From Polyangium sp. 15x6 (lineage in GTDB: Bacteria; Myxococcota_A; Polyangia; Polyangiales; Polyangiaceae), in contig NZ_JASBQE010000049.1 in the NCBI RefSeq assembly GCF_029960785.1, positions 1 to 64,000 of the forward strand: DNA of 64,000 bases, in the 5' to 3' direction. The translations under genes and the position numbers were made by a program. Below are positions 43,613 through 53,572 of this stretch, in pieces. The notes beneath the pieces are model-generated. The model had not been told where the DNA came from, did no database searches, and worked only from the letters and a program-made list of their open reading frames with translations. The stretch's first letter is position 1. Each line of letters starts with the position of its first letter.

Positions 43613-44512
43613 TCAATAATGCCAGGGGAATTTCTTGTAATCGGGTTTGCGTTTTTCCAGGAACGCGTCGCGGCCCTCTTCGGCTTCCTCGGTGCCGTAG
43701 GCGAGCCGCGTTGCCTCGCCGGCGAAGAGTTGCTGGCCTACGAGGCCCTCGTCCGGGAGGTTGAAGCCGTATTTCAGCATTCGCATCGCGGTCGGGCTCT
43801 TGCCGTTGATGAGCGCGCCCCATTCGAGCGCCACCTTCTCCAGATCCTCGTGCGGCACGACGGCGTTCACCATCCCCATCGCCGCGGCCTCTTCCGCCGT
43901 GTAATCGAGGCCGAGGAAGAAGATCTCCCGCGCCTTCTTCTGCCCGACCTGACGCGCGAGCAGCGCCGATCCGTAGCCGCTGTCGAAGCTCGCCACGTCG
44001 GGATCCGTCTGCTTGAACCGCGCGTGCTCTCGGCTCGCGAGCGTCATGTCGCAGACGACGTGCAGGCTGTGCCCGCCGCCCACGGCCCAGCCCGGCACGA
44101 CGGCGATCACGACCTTCGGCATGAAACGAATGAGACGCTGCACCTCCAGGATGTGCAGCCGCCCGAGGCGCGCCGCGTCCACCTCGCCGGCGTCGCTCCC
44201 CTCGTATTTGTACCCGTCCTTGCCGCGAATTCGCTGATCGCCGCCCGAGCAGAAGGCCCAGCCGCCGTCCTTCGGCGAGGGGCCGTTGCCCGTGATGAGC
44301 ACGCAGCCCACGTCCGACGTAGTTCGCGCGTGCTCGAGCGCCGTGTAGAGCTCGTCCACCGTCTTCGGCCGAAACGCGTTGCGCACCTCGGGCCGGTGGA
44401 AAGCGATACGAACGGTGCCCTGGTCCACGGCGCGGTGGTAGGTGATGTCCGTGAACGAAAAACCCGGCACCTCGCGCCAGCGCGCGGGATCGAAGATCGC
44501 TGAGACGGTCAT
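43613..44512 (-). CDS. menB: 1,4-dihydroxy-2-naphthoyl-CoA synthase
   Basis: 299 residues from ATG 44512, with GAGGAGG at good spacing; the longer ORF to 44560 has no ribosome site. It is a crotonase-fold enzyme that closes the second ring in menaquinone synthesis, turning o-succinylbenzoyl-CoA into 1,4-dihydroxy-2-naphthoyl-CoA. Seen are the N-terminal VRIAFHRPEVRNAFRP, the oxyanion-hole parts FCSGGDQ and GWAVGGGHSLHVVCDM, the TDPDVASFDSGYGS catalytic loop and the typical end KRKPDYKKFPWHY. No other men genes are adjacent, so the pathway is scattered in this genome. Confidence 0.96.
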   Translation of the reverse strand: MTVSAIFDPARWREVPGFSFTDITYHRAVDQGTVRIAFHRPEVRNAFRPKTVDELYTALEHARTTSDVGCVLITGNGPSPKDGGWAFCSGGDQRIRGKDGYKYEGSDAGEVDAARLGRLHILEVQRLIRFMPKVVIAVVPGWAVGGGHSLHVVCDMTLASREHARFKQTDPDVASFDSGYGSALLARQVGQKKAREIFFLGLDYTAEEAAAMGMVNAVVPHEDLEKVALEWGALINGKSPTAMRMLKYGFNLPDEGLVGQQLFAGEATRLAYGTEEAEEGRDAFLEKRKPDYKKFPWHY

Positions 44513-44708
44513 GGAATCGAGCCTCCTCGCGGCCGCGACCCTACACGTCCCCCGCGGCATCCGCCACAGGCGCTCGCGCGCGTTGTCAACTTGTCACGCG
44601 CGGCGCATCCGTCCGGCCAACTCGTCACGCGGAGGGCTACGTCCGGATGGAATCGCCTGCGCGCGGCAGGGTTTGCTCCGTGGCACGAGCTGTGCTCAAA
44701 CACGCAGG

Positions 44709-45890
44709 ATGGATACAGCTTCGTCGGGTCTTTTGGACGGGAGGCGGCGCGTGTTTCGCTCGGCGTGGGCGGCGCTCTTGGTCGCGGCGGGGTGGCTCAC
44801 GAGCGGAGCGGCGGAGGCGCAGACGGTGGCGCTCCAGTCGACGCAGCCCGTCATCCGGAGCCCTGCGTCGACGCGCCCCACGATGCAGTGGGACATCAAC
44901 CGAAAGGAGTGCCTGAACCCCGAGGAGACGTTCACGTTCCGGCTCCAGTTCACGGGGTTCACGAGCGCGTATTCGTTCGAGCTCTGGGGCTCGACGACGG
45001 CCGGGATCGATTGCACGGACCCGATGCAACGAACGGGCCCGACGGCGCAATGTTTTCAGTTGAAGCCGCCGAATCTCCCGCAGGCGAACCCCCCGAATGG
45101 ATACGGGGAGGTCGTGCTGACGGCGCAGGAGATGGTGGCCGTCGACAAGGACCCCGACATGCAGGCCTGCGCGGAGACGAACGTCTCGGGCGCGGAGAAG
45201 ACGCTGACCCTGTTTTTCATGCTCTTCGGCAGCGGATCCGTGGTCAGCCAAGTGCAATGGTCGAGCGCGAAGATCGACCTCTGGGGGCCCGGCGCGCCGA
45301 TAGACCTCGAGCTCACGCAAGGGGACGCGGGCTTCGAGCTCAGCTACACGCGTCCCTCGGACACCGATTACGCGGGCATCGCGGTGTATTGCGCCAAGGG
45401 AAACACCCTCTTTCCCGGCGGGGAGACCGTGAACGGCACCGGCGGGAGCGGAGGCGCGGGCGGGAGCGGAGGCGCGGGCGGAGGCGGCGGCGCCGGAGGC
45501 AGCGGCGGCGAGACGTGCGTGAGCCCGTTCGTGGCGGGTCAGCGCCCCGATGTCGACTGGGAGCCTTGCGGCATCACGAATACCGTTTCGGGTCTGGAGA
45601 ACGGCGTCACGTATGCCGTCGCCGTGGCGGCCACGGATACCCGCGGCAATGTGGGACCGCTGTCCGAGACGCGATGCATCGCGCCCGTCCCGGTCGACGA
45701 TTTCTTCGAGATCTACAATGAGCTCGGTGGCAAGGGCGGCGGCTTCTGCTCCGTCTCGGCTTTGCCCAGCTCCCCGGCCGCGGGGTTCTTCGGGGGGACG
45801 CTTGCCCTCTCCGCGGTCGCGTTCGGGTTGCGGCGGCGCAAAAGAACGCAAAGAGGCGGGCGTGGCGCGGGCAGCGAGGGGGCGTCGTGA
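44709..45890 (+). CDS. Exported protein with Gly-rich hinge and MYXO-CTERM-like anchor
   Basis: 393 residues from ATG 44709, which has CAGG just upstream; the signal peptide ends GAAEAQ. Two beta domains resembling fibronectin type-III folds flank a Gly/Ser hinge (residues of about 240-265, GGSGGAGGSGGAGG). The second has the ENGVTYAVAVAATDTRGNVGPLS pattern. The C-terminus is FCSVS, about 20 apolar residues and RRRKR, the Cys-TM-Arg plan of MYXO-CTERM tails that myxobacteria process to anchor proteins on the surface. Four to six Cys suggest disulphides. It is translationally coupled to the next gene. Function is unknown. Confidence 0.82.
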   Translation: MDTASSGLLDGRRRVFRSAWAALLVAAGWLTSGAAEAQTVALQSTQPVIRSPASTRPTMQWDINRKECLNPEETFTFRLQFTGFTSAYSFELWGSTTAGIDCTDPMQRTGPTAQCFQLKPPNLPQANPPNGYGEVVLTAQEMVAVDKDPDMQACAETNVSGAEKTLTLFFMLFGSGSVVSQVQWSSAKIDLWGPGAPIDLELTQGDAGFELSYTRPSDTDYAGIAVYCAKGNTLFPGGETVNGTGGSGGAGGSGGAGGGGGAGGSGGETCVSPFVAGQRPDVDWEPCGITNTVSGLENGVTYAVAVAATDTRGNVGPLSETRCIAPVPVDDFFEIYNELGGKGGGFCSVSALPSSPAAGFFGGTLALSAVAFGLRRRKRTQRGGRGAGSEGAS

Positions 45891-46699
45891 TGCGGACGAA
45901 GATCGTCGCTTCGGCGCTCGTCGCCATCGCCGCGCTGCTCGCCGCCGAAGGCGCGGAGGCGCAAACGACGAGGCGGATCCGCGACTCGAACTGGCGGCAA
46001 AGCGAGCGCGCGAGCGTGCAGCAGGGCAGCCCCCAGCGGTTCGCGCTCGAGCTCCGCTTCGGCCCTTATTATCCGGCCGTCGACGACGAGTTCGGCGGGA
46101 ATGGCCCGTACAGCAAGTTCTTCGGCGACAAGGGCCGGTTCCACTTCGGCGCCGAGTTCGACTGGCAAGCGCTGCGCATTCCCTGGGTCGGATCGTTCGG
46201 ACCGGGCTTCGGCCTGGGATACACCTCGGCGTCGGGCAGGGCCTTCCGCGAGGGGACGTACGATGCGCCCGCTGGGATGCCCTACGACGAGCAGCGCGTC
46301 GGCGAGACTTCGCTCACCATTCTCCCGATGCACGTCTCGGCCGTGCTCCGCTTCGACGAGCTCTTCCGCCGCACCGGGTTTCCGATCATTCCTTATGGCA
46401 AGATCGGCTTCGGCGCGGGCCTCTGGTGGGTCGACGTCGGGGATCAAACGGCCGAGGTCGGGACCGGCGACGACGCGGTCAAGGGCCGCGGATTGAGCTA
46501 CGGCGTGCACTGGGCGCTCGGCGGCATGCTCGCGCTCGACTGGCTCGGCCGCCGATCGATGGCCGCGCTCGATCAGGAGTCGGGCGTCAACCACGTGCAC
46601 CTCTTCGGCGAGTGGACGAACCAGAACCTCGGCCTCGGCGGGAATCAAATGAAGGTCGGCACCTCGACCTGGACCGTGGGCTTCACGCTCGAGATGTGA
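45887..46699 (+). CDS. Outer membrane beta-barrel protein (MXAN_2562-like, tentative)
   Basis: 270 residues from GTG 45887, overlapping the previous stop; ATG 45890 is equally possible. The signal peptide ends GAEAQ. The chain then has amphipathic strands: [71 protein letters not shown] and [11 protein letters not shown], the last ending in Met after an aromatic-containing strand as barrels often do. The layout resembles a myxobacterial family of 10-12-stranded barrels of unknown role. It is co-translated with the MYXO-CTERM-like protein, so they may act together at the surface. Confidence 0.8.
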   Translation: MMRTKIVASALVAIAALLAAEGAEAQTTRRIRDSNWRQSERASVQQGSPQRFALELRFGPYYPAVDDEFGGNGPYSKFFGDKGRFHFGAEFDWQALRIPWVGSFGPGFGLGYTSASGRAFREGTYDAPAGMPYDEQRVGETSLTILPMHVSAVLRFDELFRRTGFPIIPYGKIGFGAGLWWVDVGDQTAEVGTGDDAVKGRGLSYGVHWALGGMLALDWLGRRSMAALDQESGVNHVHLFGEWTNQNLGLGGNQMKVGTSTWTVGFTLEM

Positions 46700-46706
46700 A
46701 CATGCG

Positions 46707-47519
46707 TCAGGGGTTTTCGAGGGCCCCGGGCGTGTACACGAACGGTTTTCCGTTCGCGGGATCGACGAGCCCCTCGGTGTACGCCTTGACTTTGGCGTCG
46801 CCGAGGAGCTCGGACCAGTGGCGGAACCGCGACCGGGCGCGGTCGACCTCGGGTGCTTGGATGTTCCACGCCCGCGCCCGGAGCAAAGCGTCGGCGTAAT
46901 GGCGAACCAGGGGGCCCTCGGCCGCCTGGAGCCAGTTTTCCCGCGCGGATTGGAACATCTCCTCGCGTCTTTGGCGGAGCTCCTGCGACGTGGCGACGAG
47001 GTTCGGGTTTCCGCTCGCCGCGGCCTTGTCGAGCAAAGCTTCCTCCTTGTCGGTGTAGAGTTTTACGCGGGGCGGCTCGGCGCCCGCAAGGCGCTGCCGC
47101 AGGACGTCGTGGAGGGCGGCTTGCTGGATGCGCGCGCGGATCGAAACCACGCGGGGCTCGGCGCGCGCGGCGAGGGATTCGAATTCGCCGCCGAGCGCGT
47201 GGATGACCGCGTAATCGTCGTCGTACGCCTTCTTGACCTCCATGATGTTGCCGGCGTAGGGCTCGATCGCCCGATCGATATCGAGCCGCCGGGGGATTCT
47301 CTTCACGATCGCGGCGTACACGCAGGCGGGCTCGTCCTCGGCCTTGCCGGGCGGGCAGGCGGCGTCCGCAGCTTCGGGCGCAGGTGTGGTCTCGGGGCCG
47401 GGATCAGCGGAGGCGTTCGTGGCCGCCGCCGGCGCCGCCACGCGTGGCTCGGGGGGAGTGGGCGTGGCGCAGGCCGTGGCGGCGGTCGTGATCGCGGCGA
47501 GGAGGAAGGAGCGTCGCAC
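46707..47519 (-). CDS. Hypothetical helical lipoprotein
   Basis: 270 residues from GTG 47519, chosen because a lipoprotein signal starts there ([17 protein letters not shown], Cys 17). The far longer ORF to 48968 is a shadow of the plus-strand propeller gene. After a Pro/Ala/Thr linker and a [12 protein letters not shown] pair, the protein is mostly helical and charged ([56 protein letters not shown]). It is probably a periplasmic helical bundle. It is convergent with the barrel gene (7-base gap) and divergent from the gene at 47574 with only 54 bases between, so both promoters must overlap. Confidence 0.75.
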   Translation of the reverse strand: MRRSFLLAAITTAATACATPTPPEPRVAAPAAATNASADPGPETTPAPEAADAACPPGKAEDEPACVYAAIVKRIPRRLDIDRAIEPYAGNIMEVKKAYDDDYAVIHALGGEFESLAARAEPRVVSIRARIQQAALHDVLRQRLAGAEPPRVKLYTDKEEALLDKAAASGNPNLVATSQELRQRREEMFQSARENWLQAAEGPLVRHYADALLRARAWNIQAPEVDRARSRFRHWSELLGDAKVKAYTEGLVDPANGKPFVYTPGALENP

Positions 47520-47573
47520 GATGGGCCGAGTATACAGCTTGACGCCGCGCGCGCGCCGGGCGAACGGATTTTC

Positions 47574-50033
47574 GTGGGCAGCGATCTCTACGATGTGAGC
47601 ATTCGATCGTACCGGGAGTGGACGCGCGACGAGGCCGAGCGGCGCGCCCTCGCGCTCGGGCCGAACATCGAGACGGCGGCGCGCTTCTTCGACGAGGAGG
47701 GGCCCTTCGTCGAGGCGCGATTTCATGTGAAGAGCATCCATCCGGATGCGCCGATCTCGTGGGATCATGGCTTCGTGGTCCGGCTCTTCGACGAGGCTGT
47801 CCTGCAATGTGATGCGCCTGCCGGCGATAGCTTCGGCTACCAGGACACGCCTATCACCCGCGAGAACAAGACCGTCTGGACGATGAAGTTCGAGTTCGAC
47901 AAGAAGAAGAAGCTCCCCGTCCTCGTCATGGACGTGCTGGTGAAGCAGCGCGGCGCCGGGCGCAATCGCAATCCGATGGGGGATACGGCGGAGTTCGTCG
48001 CGTTCTTGCCGAAACGGTATGCGCCGAACATCTCGAAGCTCGGTTATTTCGCGTCGCGCGCGTGGGGAGGGCCGACCTGGAGGGAATGCGAAGACGATCC
48101 GAGGACGAAACGGCCGCGGCTCGCGCAGGTGTTCCCGGTTCGCCGCTCGTTCGTGCTGGGAACGTCGCTGGAGTCCGCGATCGGCATCGTGCCCCGCGCT
48201 GAGGGAGGCGTGTACGTGCTGACCCCGCTGCTCCTCGCCGCGGTTTCGCGGAACGGCGAGGTCACGCCGGTGTTCGAGGTCGGCGCGGTGAGCGGGGGCG
48301 CCGTCGCGAAATCGATCGCCTTGGATGGCGCGGGAAACGTGTGGATCGGCACGGCCAAGGGATTGCTCCTGCGCGAGCGCTCGGGCGAGGTGACACGTTT
48401 CGGCGCCAAGCACGGGATCAAGAGCGCGGTGGGCGTGGCGATCGGGCCGGATGGGCGGGTCTTCGCCGGAGGAAAGGACGGGCTTTTCGTCCGCGCGGAG
48501 GCGGGAGGTTCGTGGTCGCTCGTCCATCCGGACCTCGAGGACGCGGATATCCGAACCGTGCATGCCGGTGAGGATGGCACGATATGGGCGACGAGCATCC
48601 GATACGTGTGGAGGGTTCGTCCGGATGGAACCCTCGACAAGATGGGCGGCCGGCAGGGCATTGGCAGCATCACGCATGTGATTCCGCTCCCGGACGGCTC
48701 TGCCTGGGTCATTCCCACGCTCGGGCCCGTCGTCCGCGTCGCCGCGACCACCCCGAGCGCGACGCCTTGCCCGATCGCGCAAAACCTGGCCCCCGAGGGG
48801 GTTTGGGAGGGGATTGTCACGAAAAACGGCGCTGCGGTCCTCGTCACGAAGTCGGCGCACGTCCTCCGGATCGAGGAGGGCGCGCCGCCTCGTTGCTTCG
48901 TTTTCGAGAATACCTGCGAGGCGCTCCGCGAGGAGAAGATGTGGCACCCCTACGTGTGTCTTTCCCACGAGGGGGACGTGTTCGTCGCGACGGCGATGGG
49001 GCTCTCGATCGCGCGGGCCGAGGACCTCGCCGCGGCGACGCAGACGACGCCGCTCAATGCGGATCTACCGCATTTCGCCCATATCGAGCCGGTCCGGCTG
49101 CAGCCGGGGAGCGGCGAGGCGTCGGGCGGGGAGGTCGTCGATTTCCAGGGCAAGACCGTCGTGCTCACGGGCACGCTGGGGACGATGATGCGCGCGGAGG
49201 CGGAGAAGCTGCTCGCGGCGCACGGGGCGGTGCTTTCGGATTCGGTCGGGAAGAAGACCGATTACCTGATTGCGGGGGCCAAGGCCGGGAGCAAGCTGGC
49301 GAAGGCCGAGCAGCTCGGCGTGAAGGTGCTCGGGGAGGACGCGCTCGTCGCATTGAAACAGGGGAAGGCGGCGCCGGCCGCGAAGGCCGAGGCAAAAGAA
49401 GCGAAGCCGGCGAAGGCTCCGCCGCGCAGGGAAGCGGCCGATCTTGCGCGGCTGTTCGCGCTCTCCGACCAGCCCGGCGCGCTCGCGGAAAACCTCGAGC
49501 GTGGCCTCATGCGGAGCCTCGCGGAGTCGAGCTCGCCGATGACGCCGCCACAATGGAAGAAGATCGTCGCCAAGCACAAGAAATTCCTGGATGCCGGCGG
49601 CGCGGGCGGCGTGTTCCATTCGCTGGAGGCGAGTGGCCTGGTCATGGCCGTGTATTCCGGCGGGTCGGGAGGGAAGCGGGAGGACCAGGCGAGCTTGCAA
49701 CGCCATCGGCTCCCGCCCGATTTCGACGCCAAAAAAGCGCACCTGCCCTGGGCGAGCGGCTGCAGCATGATCGCGGAGAAGGTCGATTTCTCCGGCGCGG
49801 ATCTCTCGCACGGCAATTACACCGACTCGTTCATGGCCGGCGCGCGTTTCGACGGCGCGACGCTCGTCGGCTCGGATTTCTCGCGCACGGACTTCACGGG
49901 CGCGAGCTTCCGCGACGCGGATCTGTCGCGCGCCGATTTCGAGAGCTGTGATCTGCGAGGCGCGGATTTCACGGGCGCGAAGCTCGTGGGCGCGCGTTTC
50001 CCGGGCGCGAAGCTCGACGGCGTGATCGTCTGA
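47574..50033 (+). CDS. Beta-propeller - BRCT - pentapeptide-repeat protein
   Basis: About 819 residues. The start is taken as GTG 47574; the ORF runs on upstream, but only as a shadow of the divergent lipoprotein gene. No signal peptide is present. Residues 1-180 form an unknown domain; 182-500 are propeller repeats ([52 protein letters not shown]). At about 522-592 is a BRCT domain ([45 protein letters not shown]). A Lys/Ala linker and helical segment follow, then about 16 pentapeptide units from 737 to the end (ADLSH, ARFDG, ADFTG). It is probably cytoplasmic. BRCT domains bind DNA ends or phosphoproteins. The fusion is unusual and its role is unknown. Confidence 0.82.
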   Translation: MGSDLYDVSIRSYREWTRDEAERRALALGPNIETAARFFDEEGPFVEARFHVKSIHPDAPISWDHGFVVRLFDEAVLQCDAPAGDSFGYQDTPITRENKTVWTMKFEFDKKKKLPVLVMDVLVKQRGAGRNRNPMGDTAEFVAFLPKRYAPNISKLGYFASRAWGGPTWRECEDDPRTKRPRLAQVFPVRRSFVLGTSLESAIGIVPRAEGGVYVLTPLLLAAVSRNGEVTPVFEVGAVSGGAVAKSIALDGAGNVWIGTAKGLLLRERSGEVTRFGAKHGIKSAVGVAIGPDGRVFAGGKDGLFVRAEAGGSWSLVHPDLEDADIRTVHAGEDGTIWATSIRYVWRVRPDGTLDKMGGRQGIGSITHVIPLPDGSAWVIPTLGPVVRVAATTPSATPCPIAQNLAPEGVWEGIVTKNGAAVLVTKSAHVLRIEEGAPPRCFVFENTCEALREEKMWHPYVCLSHEGDVFVATAMGLSIARAEDLAAATQTTPLNADLPHFAHIEPVRLQPGSGEASGGEVVDFQGKTVVLTGTLGTMMRAEAEKLLAAHGAVLSDSVGKKTDYLIAGAKAGSKLAKAEQLGVKVLGEDALVALKQGKAAPAAKAEAKEAKPAKAPPRREAADLARLFALSDQPGALAENLERGLMRSLAESSSPMTPPQWKKIVAKHKKFLDAGGAGGVFHSLEASGLVMAVYSGGSGGKREDQASLQRHRLPPDFDAKKAHLPWASGCSMIAEKVDFSGADLSHGNYTDSFMAGARFDGATLVGSDFSRTDFTGASFRDADLSRADFESCDLRGADFTGAKLVGARFPGAKLDGVIV

Positions 50034-50034
50034 T

Positions 50035-50355
50035 TCAGGGCTCGACGAAGAATTTGGGCGCTTCGATCCGCTCGCCTTTGCAGCGCGGGCAGCGGCTCGG
50101 GCGGCCGAACGCGCGGCGATCCTCGAAGACGTATCCGCAGCCGAGGCAGGTCGCGGGGCTCACGCCGAGGGCGCCGCCTTGCCCGGCGAGCGAGCGGGCC
50201 ACGTGTTCGAGGTGGGCGAGCACGTCCTTCTCGCGGAGCCCGAGCGTGATGGCGAGCGCGCGCGCCGTGGATCGGCCGGACCGCAATGCTTCGAGCAGCG
50301 CCTGCCGCGTGGTCTCGGCGCGCTCCTTGGGTACGGGCGGCTCCTTTTCCTTCAT
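50035..50355 (-). CDS. HTH - zinc-ribbon regulator (COG3357-like)
   Basis: 106 residues. The N-terminal winged-helix-like segment is TTRQALLEALRSGRSTARALAITLGLREKDVLAHLEHVARSL (about residues 15-57), followed by a C-terminal zinc ribbon with Cys pairs CLGC and CPRC. This is the compact plan of the predicted transcriptional regulators found across archaea and some bacteria. It is convergent with the propeller-BRCT gene with one base between stops. No ribosome site stands out beyond AAGGAG close to the ATG. Targets are unknown. Confidence 0.85.
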   Translation of the reverse strand: MKEKEPPVPKERAETTRQALLEALRSGRSTARALAITLGLREKDVLAHLEHVARSLAGQGGALGVSPATCLGCGYVFEDRRAFGRPSRCPRCKGERIEAPKFFVEP

Positions 50356-50460
50356 ACGACGACAATTCTACAGGATGAGCGCACGGAAAGCACGGCCGCT
50401 CCGCGGGGCGGGCGGCGAGGAAATGGAAGGACGCCCTGATTTCCTGATAGAGTAGGGCCG

Positions 50461-52440
50461 ATGAAGCGCTCGCTCTCCCTCCTCGTCCGGGCCGCGATCG
50501 TGTCGTGCCTCGGGCTCGGCTCGGCCGCATGTTCCTCGAACGCCGAGGATCCGCTCGATTGTCCGACGATCGCGCCTCCCGCAGGCGCGCCGAAGCTGCT
50601 CGGGGCCGATTGTGATCCGCTGGTTCCGACGCAATGCGGCTATCCGTTTCCCTCGAACGTGTGGCTCGAGGACGACACGAGCAAGCCGACGGGGAAACGC
50701 GTGGCGTTCGGCGCGACGACCCTCCCGGTCGCGGCGGGCCACGGGCCGCTGGATCCGGAGTGGTGGGCGCCGAGCGACGGGTTTTCCCCGGGGCAGCCGG
50801 CGCTGACGCACCTGCCGGGCGCGACGATCACGGGATTGCCGACGCAGGATTCGATCGAGCTTTCGCTGTCGGATACGTCGCCGACCGTGATTCTGGATGC
50901 GGAGACGGGCGAGCGGGTGCCGCATTTCTCGGAGCTCGATCAGAGCGTCGGGACGGAGGCGGACGAGGAGCGAGCGCTGCTCGTGCGGCCGGTCGTGCGT
51001 CTCGCGGACGCGCGGCGGTACATCGTGGCGATCCGGAACGTGGTGGACGCGGGCGGCAAACCCATAACGCCGTCGCCGGCGTTTCTGGCGCTGCGGGACG
51101 GGACGGCGTCGTGTGATGCTTCGGTCGAGAGGCGGCGCGAGCTTTACGGCGATATCTTCGCGCGGCTGGAGAAAGCGGGGATCCCGCGGAAGGATCTTCA
51201 GATTGCGTGGGATTTCACCACGGCGAGCCGCGAAAACAACACGGCGGCGCTCGTGGCGATGCGGGACGACGCGCTCATGAAGGTGGGCGCGGAGGGGCCG
51301 GAGTACACGCTGAGCATGGAGGAGTTCACGGAGGAGGAAAACCCGCGGATCTGGCGGCGGCTCGTCGGGAAGATGAATGTGCCGCTATACCTGGACGCGC
51401 CGGGGCCGGGGTCTTCGCTCGTGTTCGGGGACGATGGTTTGCCGAAGCAGAACGGCTTCGCCGAATACGAGTTCGTGGTGCACGTGCCGCACGCGGCGAA
51501 GCAGGGGCAGAAACTCGCGCTCATCCAGAATGGTCACGGGCTGCTCGGCTCGAAGTTCGAGGGGGGCGACGGGTACCTCGGGGAGCTCGCGAATCGTCAT
51601 GGATACGTGGCCTTCTCGGTGGATCTCGTGGGCATGGCGAGCGAGGACGTCCCGAGCATCACGGACGCGCTGGTGACGGACGCGGGGGCGTTCCGGAAGA
51701 GCGTGGACCGGCAGCACCAGGGCATTCTGAACAGCCTTTTGGCGATGCGCATGATGTCGGGCCGCTTCGTGAAGGAGCCGCTCTTGCAGGTGAACGGCGA
51801 GAGCGTGATCGACCCGACGCAGCGATTCTACCGGGGCGATAGCCAGGGCGGGATCTTCGGGACGACGTACATGGCGCTCTCGACGGACGTGACGCGCGGG
51901 CTCGTGAGCGTGCCGGGAATGCCCTACACGATGCTCCTGGATCGGAGCACCGATTTCGGGCCGTTTTTCCTGTTCCTGAAGGGCGCGTACGGGACGGGCC
52001 GGAACATCCAGCTCGTGGAAGGGCTGATGCAGATGTTGTGGGATCGAACGGAGCCGAACGGCTACGCGCCGTACATCCGGGAGAACATGCTGCCGGGGAC
52101 GCCGGCGCATGATCTTTTGATTCACGTGGCGATCGGGGACTACCAGGTGTCGCCGCTCGGAGCGCACATTCTGGCGCGTACGGTGGGCGCGAAGAACCTG
52201 GCGCCGGTGAACCGGACGATCTGGGGCGTGGACGAGGCGCCGGCGCCGCTGTCAGGGGCGGCGATCGTGGAGTACGAGTTCGGTTTGCCCGAGGCGCCGA
52301 AGACGAATACGCCGCCGAAGGGGGAGGATGACCCGCACGGGAAGGTGAGGGCGCTCGATGCGGCTTATTCGCAGAGCAACGAGTTTTTCCGGACAGGGGT
52401 GATCAAGGCGTACTGCGAGGGGGCGTGTGATCCGGAGTGA
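50461..52440 (+). CDS. Secreted alpha/beta-hydrolase lipoprotein
   Basis: 659 residues. The lipoprotein signal is VSCLGLGSAAC (Cys 24). A Cys-rich head (CPTIAPP, CDPLVPTQCGYPFPSNVWL) is followed by a beta domain and, from about residue 330, an alpha/beta-hydrolase core: LALIQNGHGLLGSKFEGG (oxyanion region), YVAFSVDLVGMAS and the nucleophile elbow YRGDSQGGIFG with Ser 461. HVAIGDYQVSPLGAHILAR near residue 565 supplies the likely Asp and His. It is probably a surface lipase or esterase. It stands alone in a 100-bp leader and is convergent with the Cys-rich lipoprotein gene, whose stop directly follows. Confidence 0.85.
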   Translation: MKRSLSLLVRAAIVSCLGLGSAACSSNAEDPLDCPTIAPPAGAPKLLGADCDPLVPTQCGYPFPSNVWLEDDTSKPTGKRVAFGATTLPVAAGHGPLDPEWWAPSDGFSPGQPALTHLPGATITGLPTQDSIELSLSDTSPTVILDAETGERVPHFSELDQSVGTEADEERALLVRPVVRLADARRYIVAIRNVVDAGGKPITPSPAFLALRDGTASCDASVERRRELYGDIFARLEKAGIPRKDLQIAWDFTTASRENNTAALVAMRDDALMKVGAEGPEYTLSMEEFTEEENPRIWRRLVGKMNVPLYLDAPGPGSSLVFGDDGLPKQNGFAEYEFVVHVPHAAKQGQKLALIQNGHGLLGSKFEGGDGYLGELANRHGYVAFSVDLVGMASEDVPSITDALVTDAGAFRKSVDRQHQGILNSLLAMRMMSGRFVKEPLLQVNGESVIDPTQRFYRGDSQGGIFGTTYMALSTDVTRGLVSVPGMPYTMLLDRSTDFGPFFLFLKGAYGTGRNIQLVEGLMQMLWDRTEPNGYAPYIRENMLPGTPAHDLLIHVAIGDYQVSPLGAHILARTVGAKNLAPVNRTIWGVDEAPAPLSGAAIVEYEFGLPEAPKTNTPPKGEDDPHGKVRALDAAYSQSNEFFRTGVIKAYCEGACDPE

Positions 52441-53544
52441 TCAGGGGGCGCAGAGGCCATTCGAGCAGATGAAGCTGTAACACTCGGCGGCGATGGTGCA
52501 GGGGTCGCCGGCGTCTTTGACGCATTCCATCTGACCGTCGCCGTTGTTGTCGCGGCATTTGTTGCTCGCACACTCGACGGACGCTGTGCAAGGTGAGCCG
52601 AGGGCACCGTCACAGACTGCACCAGCGTTGCAGGTTTTGCCGTCAGCGTGGAGGCAGGATTGAGAGCCGTCGGGAGTTACATCTTCTTCATATTTAGTCA
52701 CGGGCCTACAGTTGCCAATGTCAGGGGCAATGTTGCATGCCCAGCAGAGACCATCGCAAGGCTCGTCGCAGCAAAACCCATCGGCGCAATTGGAGGTGGC
52801 GCAGTCCCACTGGATGAGGCACGTCTTGCCGTTCAAGCATTTCTGACAGTGATTCCCGCCGCAGTCGACATCCGTCTCGTCGCCGTTTTTGACGCCATCA
52901 AAGCAGTTGAAGCACTTACCAGTCGGCACATCACAGAAGTTCGGGTACTTGCCGCATTGGCTATGCATCGTGCATTCGACGCACTCTCCCTTACCGTTGC
53001 AGACTTTGCCGCCGTCCTCGTTGCATAACGTGCTTTGAGGGACCGGCTGCAGGTTCGGTTTGCCGTTTAGGCATGTACCGATCTGACAATCAGTCGTTGG
53101 CGGAGCATCCGTATCATCAATGGTGGTAAGGAACTGACCACTCCCATCACACTGCGTGGCCTTGCAGTCGCCTTCGATCTGGGGAGGGACGGTGCCTGCG
53201 GGGTCAGGATGGAGGACGCAGGTCTTGCTCTCGCACGCCCAGGTGCCGCAAAACTCCCAGAAGGGGCAATCTTCCGTGACGACGCAGTCCACGCATCGCC
53301 CTTCCCCATCACATATACCCGGGGAGCAGGGGGTTCGTGCTGGAACCGGGGCCTTCTTGCAATAGCCGGTTTCGCAGGTCCAGGGCGCGCAAGGATCAGG
53401 GGCGCCGCAAGTGGTGGGATCCGTGCACTGGATGCAGTTCGAGGCTTCGCAGTCGGGTTGGTAGTCGTCGAGTCCGAGGGCGAGACCACATCCGACAATC
53501 GTGCCGGCGAGGAGAAGTGCCAGCGAAAGTCGGATACCGCGCAT
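52441..53544 (-). CDS. Cys-rich lipoprotein (paralogue of 53573-54697)
   Basis: 367 residues from ATG 53544 with GAGGAG upstream. The lipobox is LLAGTIVGC (Cys 19). More than 45 Cys follow in short loops (CDGEGRCVDC, CNGKGECVEC) and a myxobacterial motif NGDETDVDCGG..C..C with DGFCCDEPC, possibly calcium-binding. It ends CSNGLCAP, exactly as its neighbour does. It should be a heavily disulphide-bonded surface protein. Codon third positions over about 52640-53060 are clearly less GC-rich than elsewhere in the window, suggesting later acquisition or relaxed codon use. It is the third gene of the PEGA operon. Confidence 0.85.
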   Translation of the reverse strand: MRGIRLSLALLLAGTIVGCGLALGLDDYQPDCEASNCIQCTDPTTCGAPDPCAPWTCETGYCKKAPVPARTPCSPGICDGEGRCVDCVVTEDCPFWEFCGTWACESKTCVLHPDPAGTVPPQIEGDCKATQCDGSGQFLTTIDDTDAPPTTDCQIGTCLNGKPNLQPVPQSTLCNEDGGKVCNGKGECVECTMHSQCGKYPNFCDVPTGKCFNCFDGVKNGDETDVDCGGNHCQKCLNGKTCLIQWDCATSNCADGFCCDEPCDGLCWACNIAPDIGNCRPVTKYEEDVTPDGSQSCLHADGKTCNAGAVCDGALGSPCTASVECASNKCRDNNGDGQMECVKDAGDPCTIAAECYSFICSNGLCAP

Positions 53545-53572
53545 GGAATGCTCCTCTCAGGGAGTCGTTATT

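Noticed and set aside
46707-48968. 753-codon minus-strand ORF
   Set aside because: Only the part below 47519 has coding character (lipoprotein signal); the rest is antisense to the propeller-BRCT gene.
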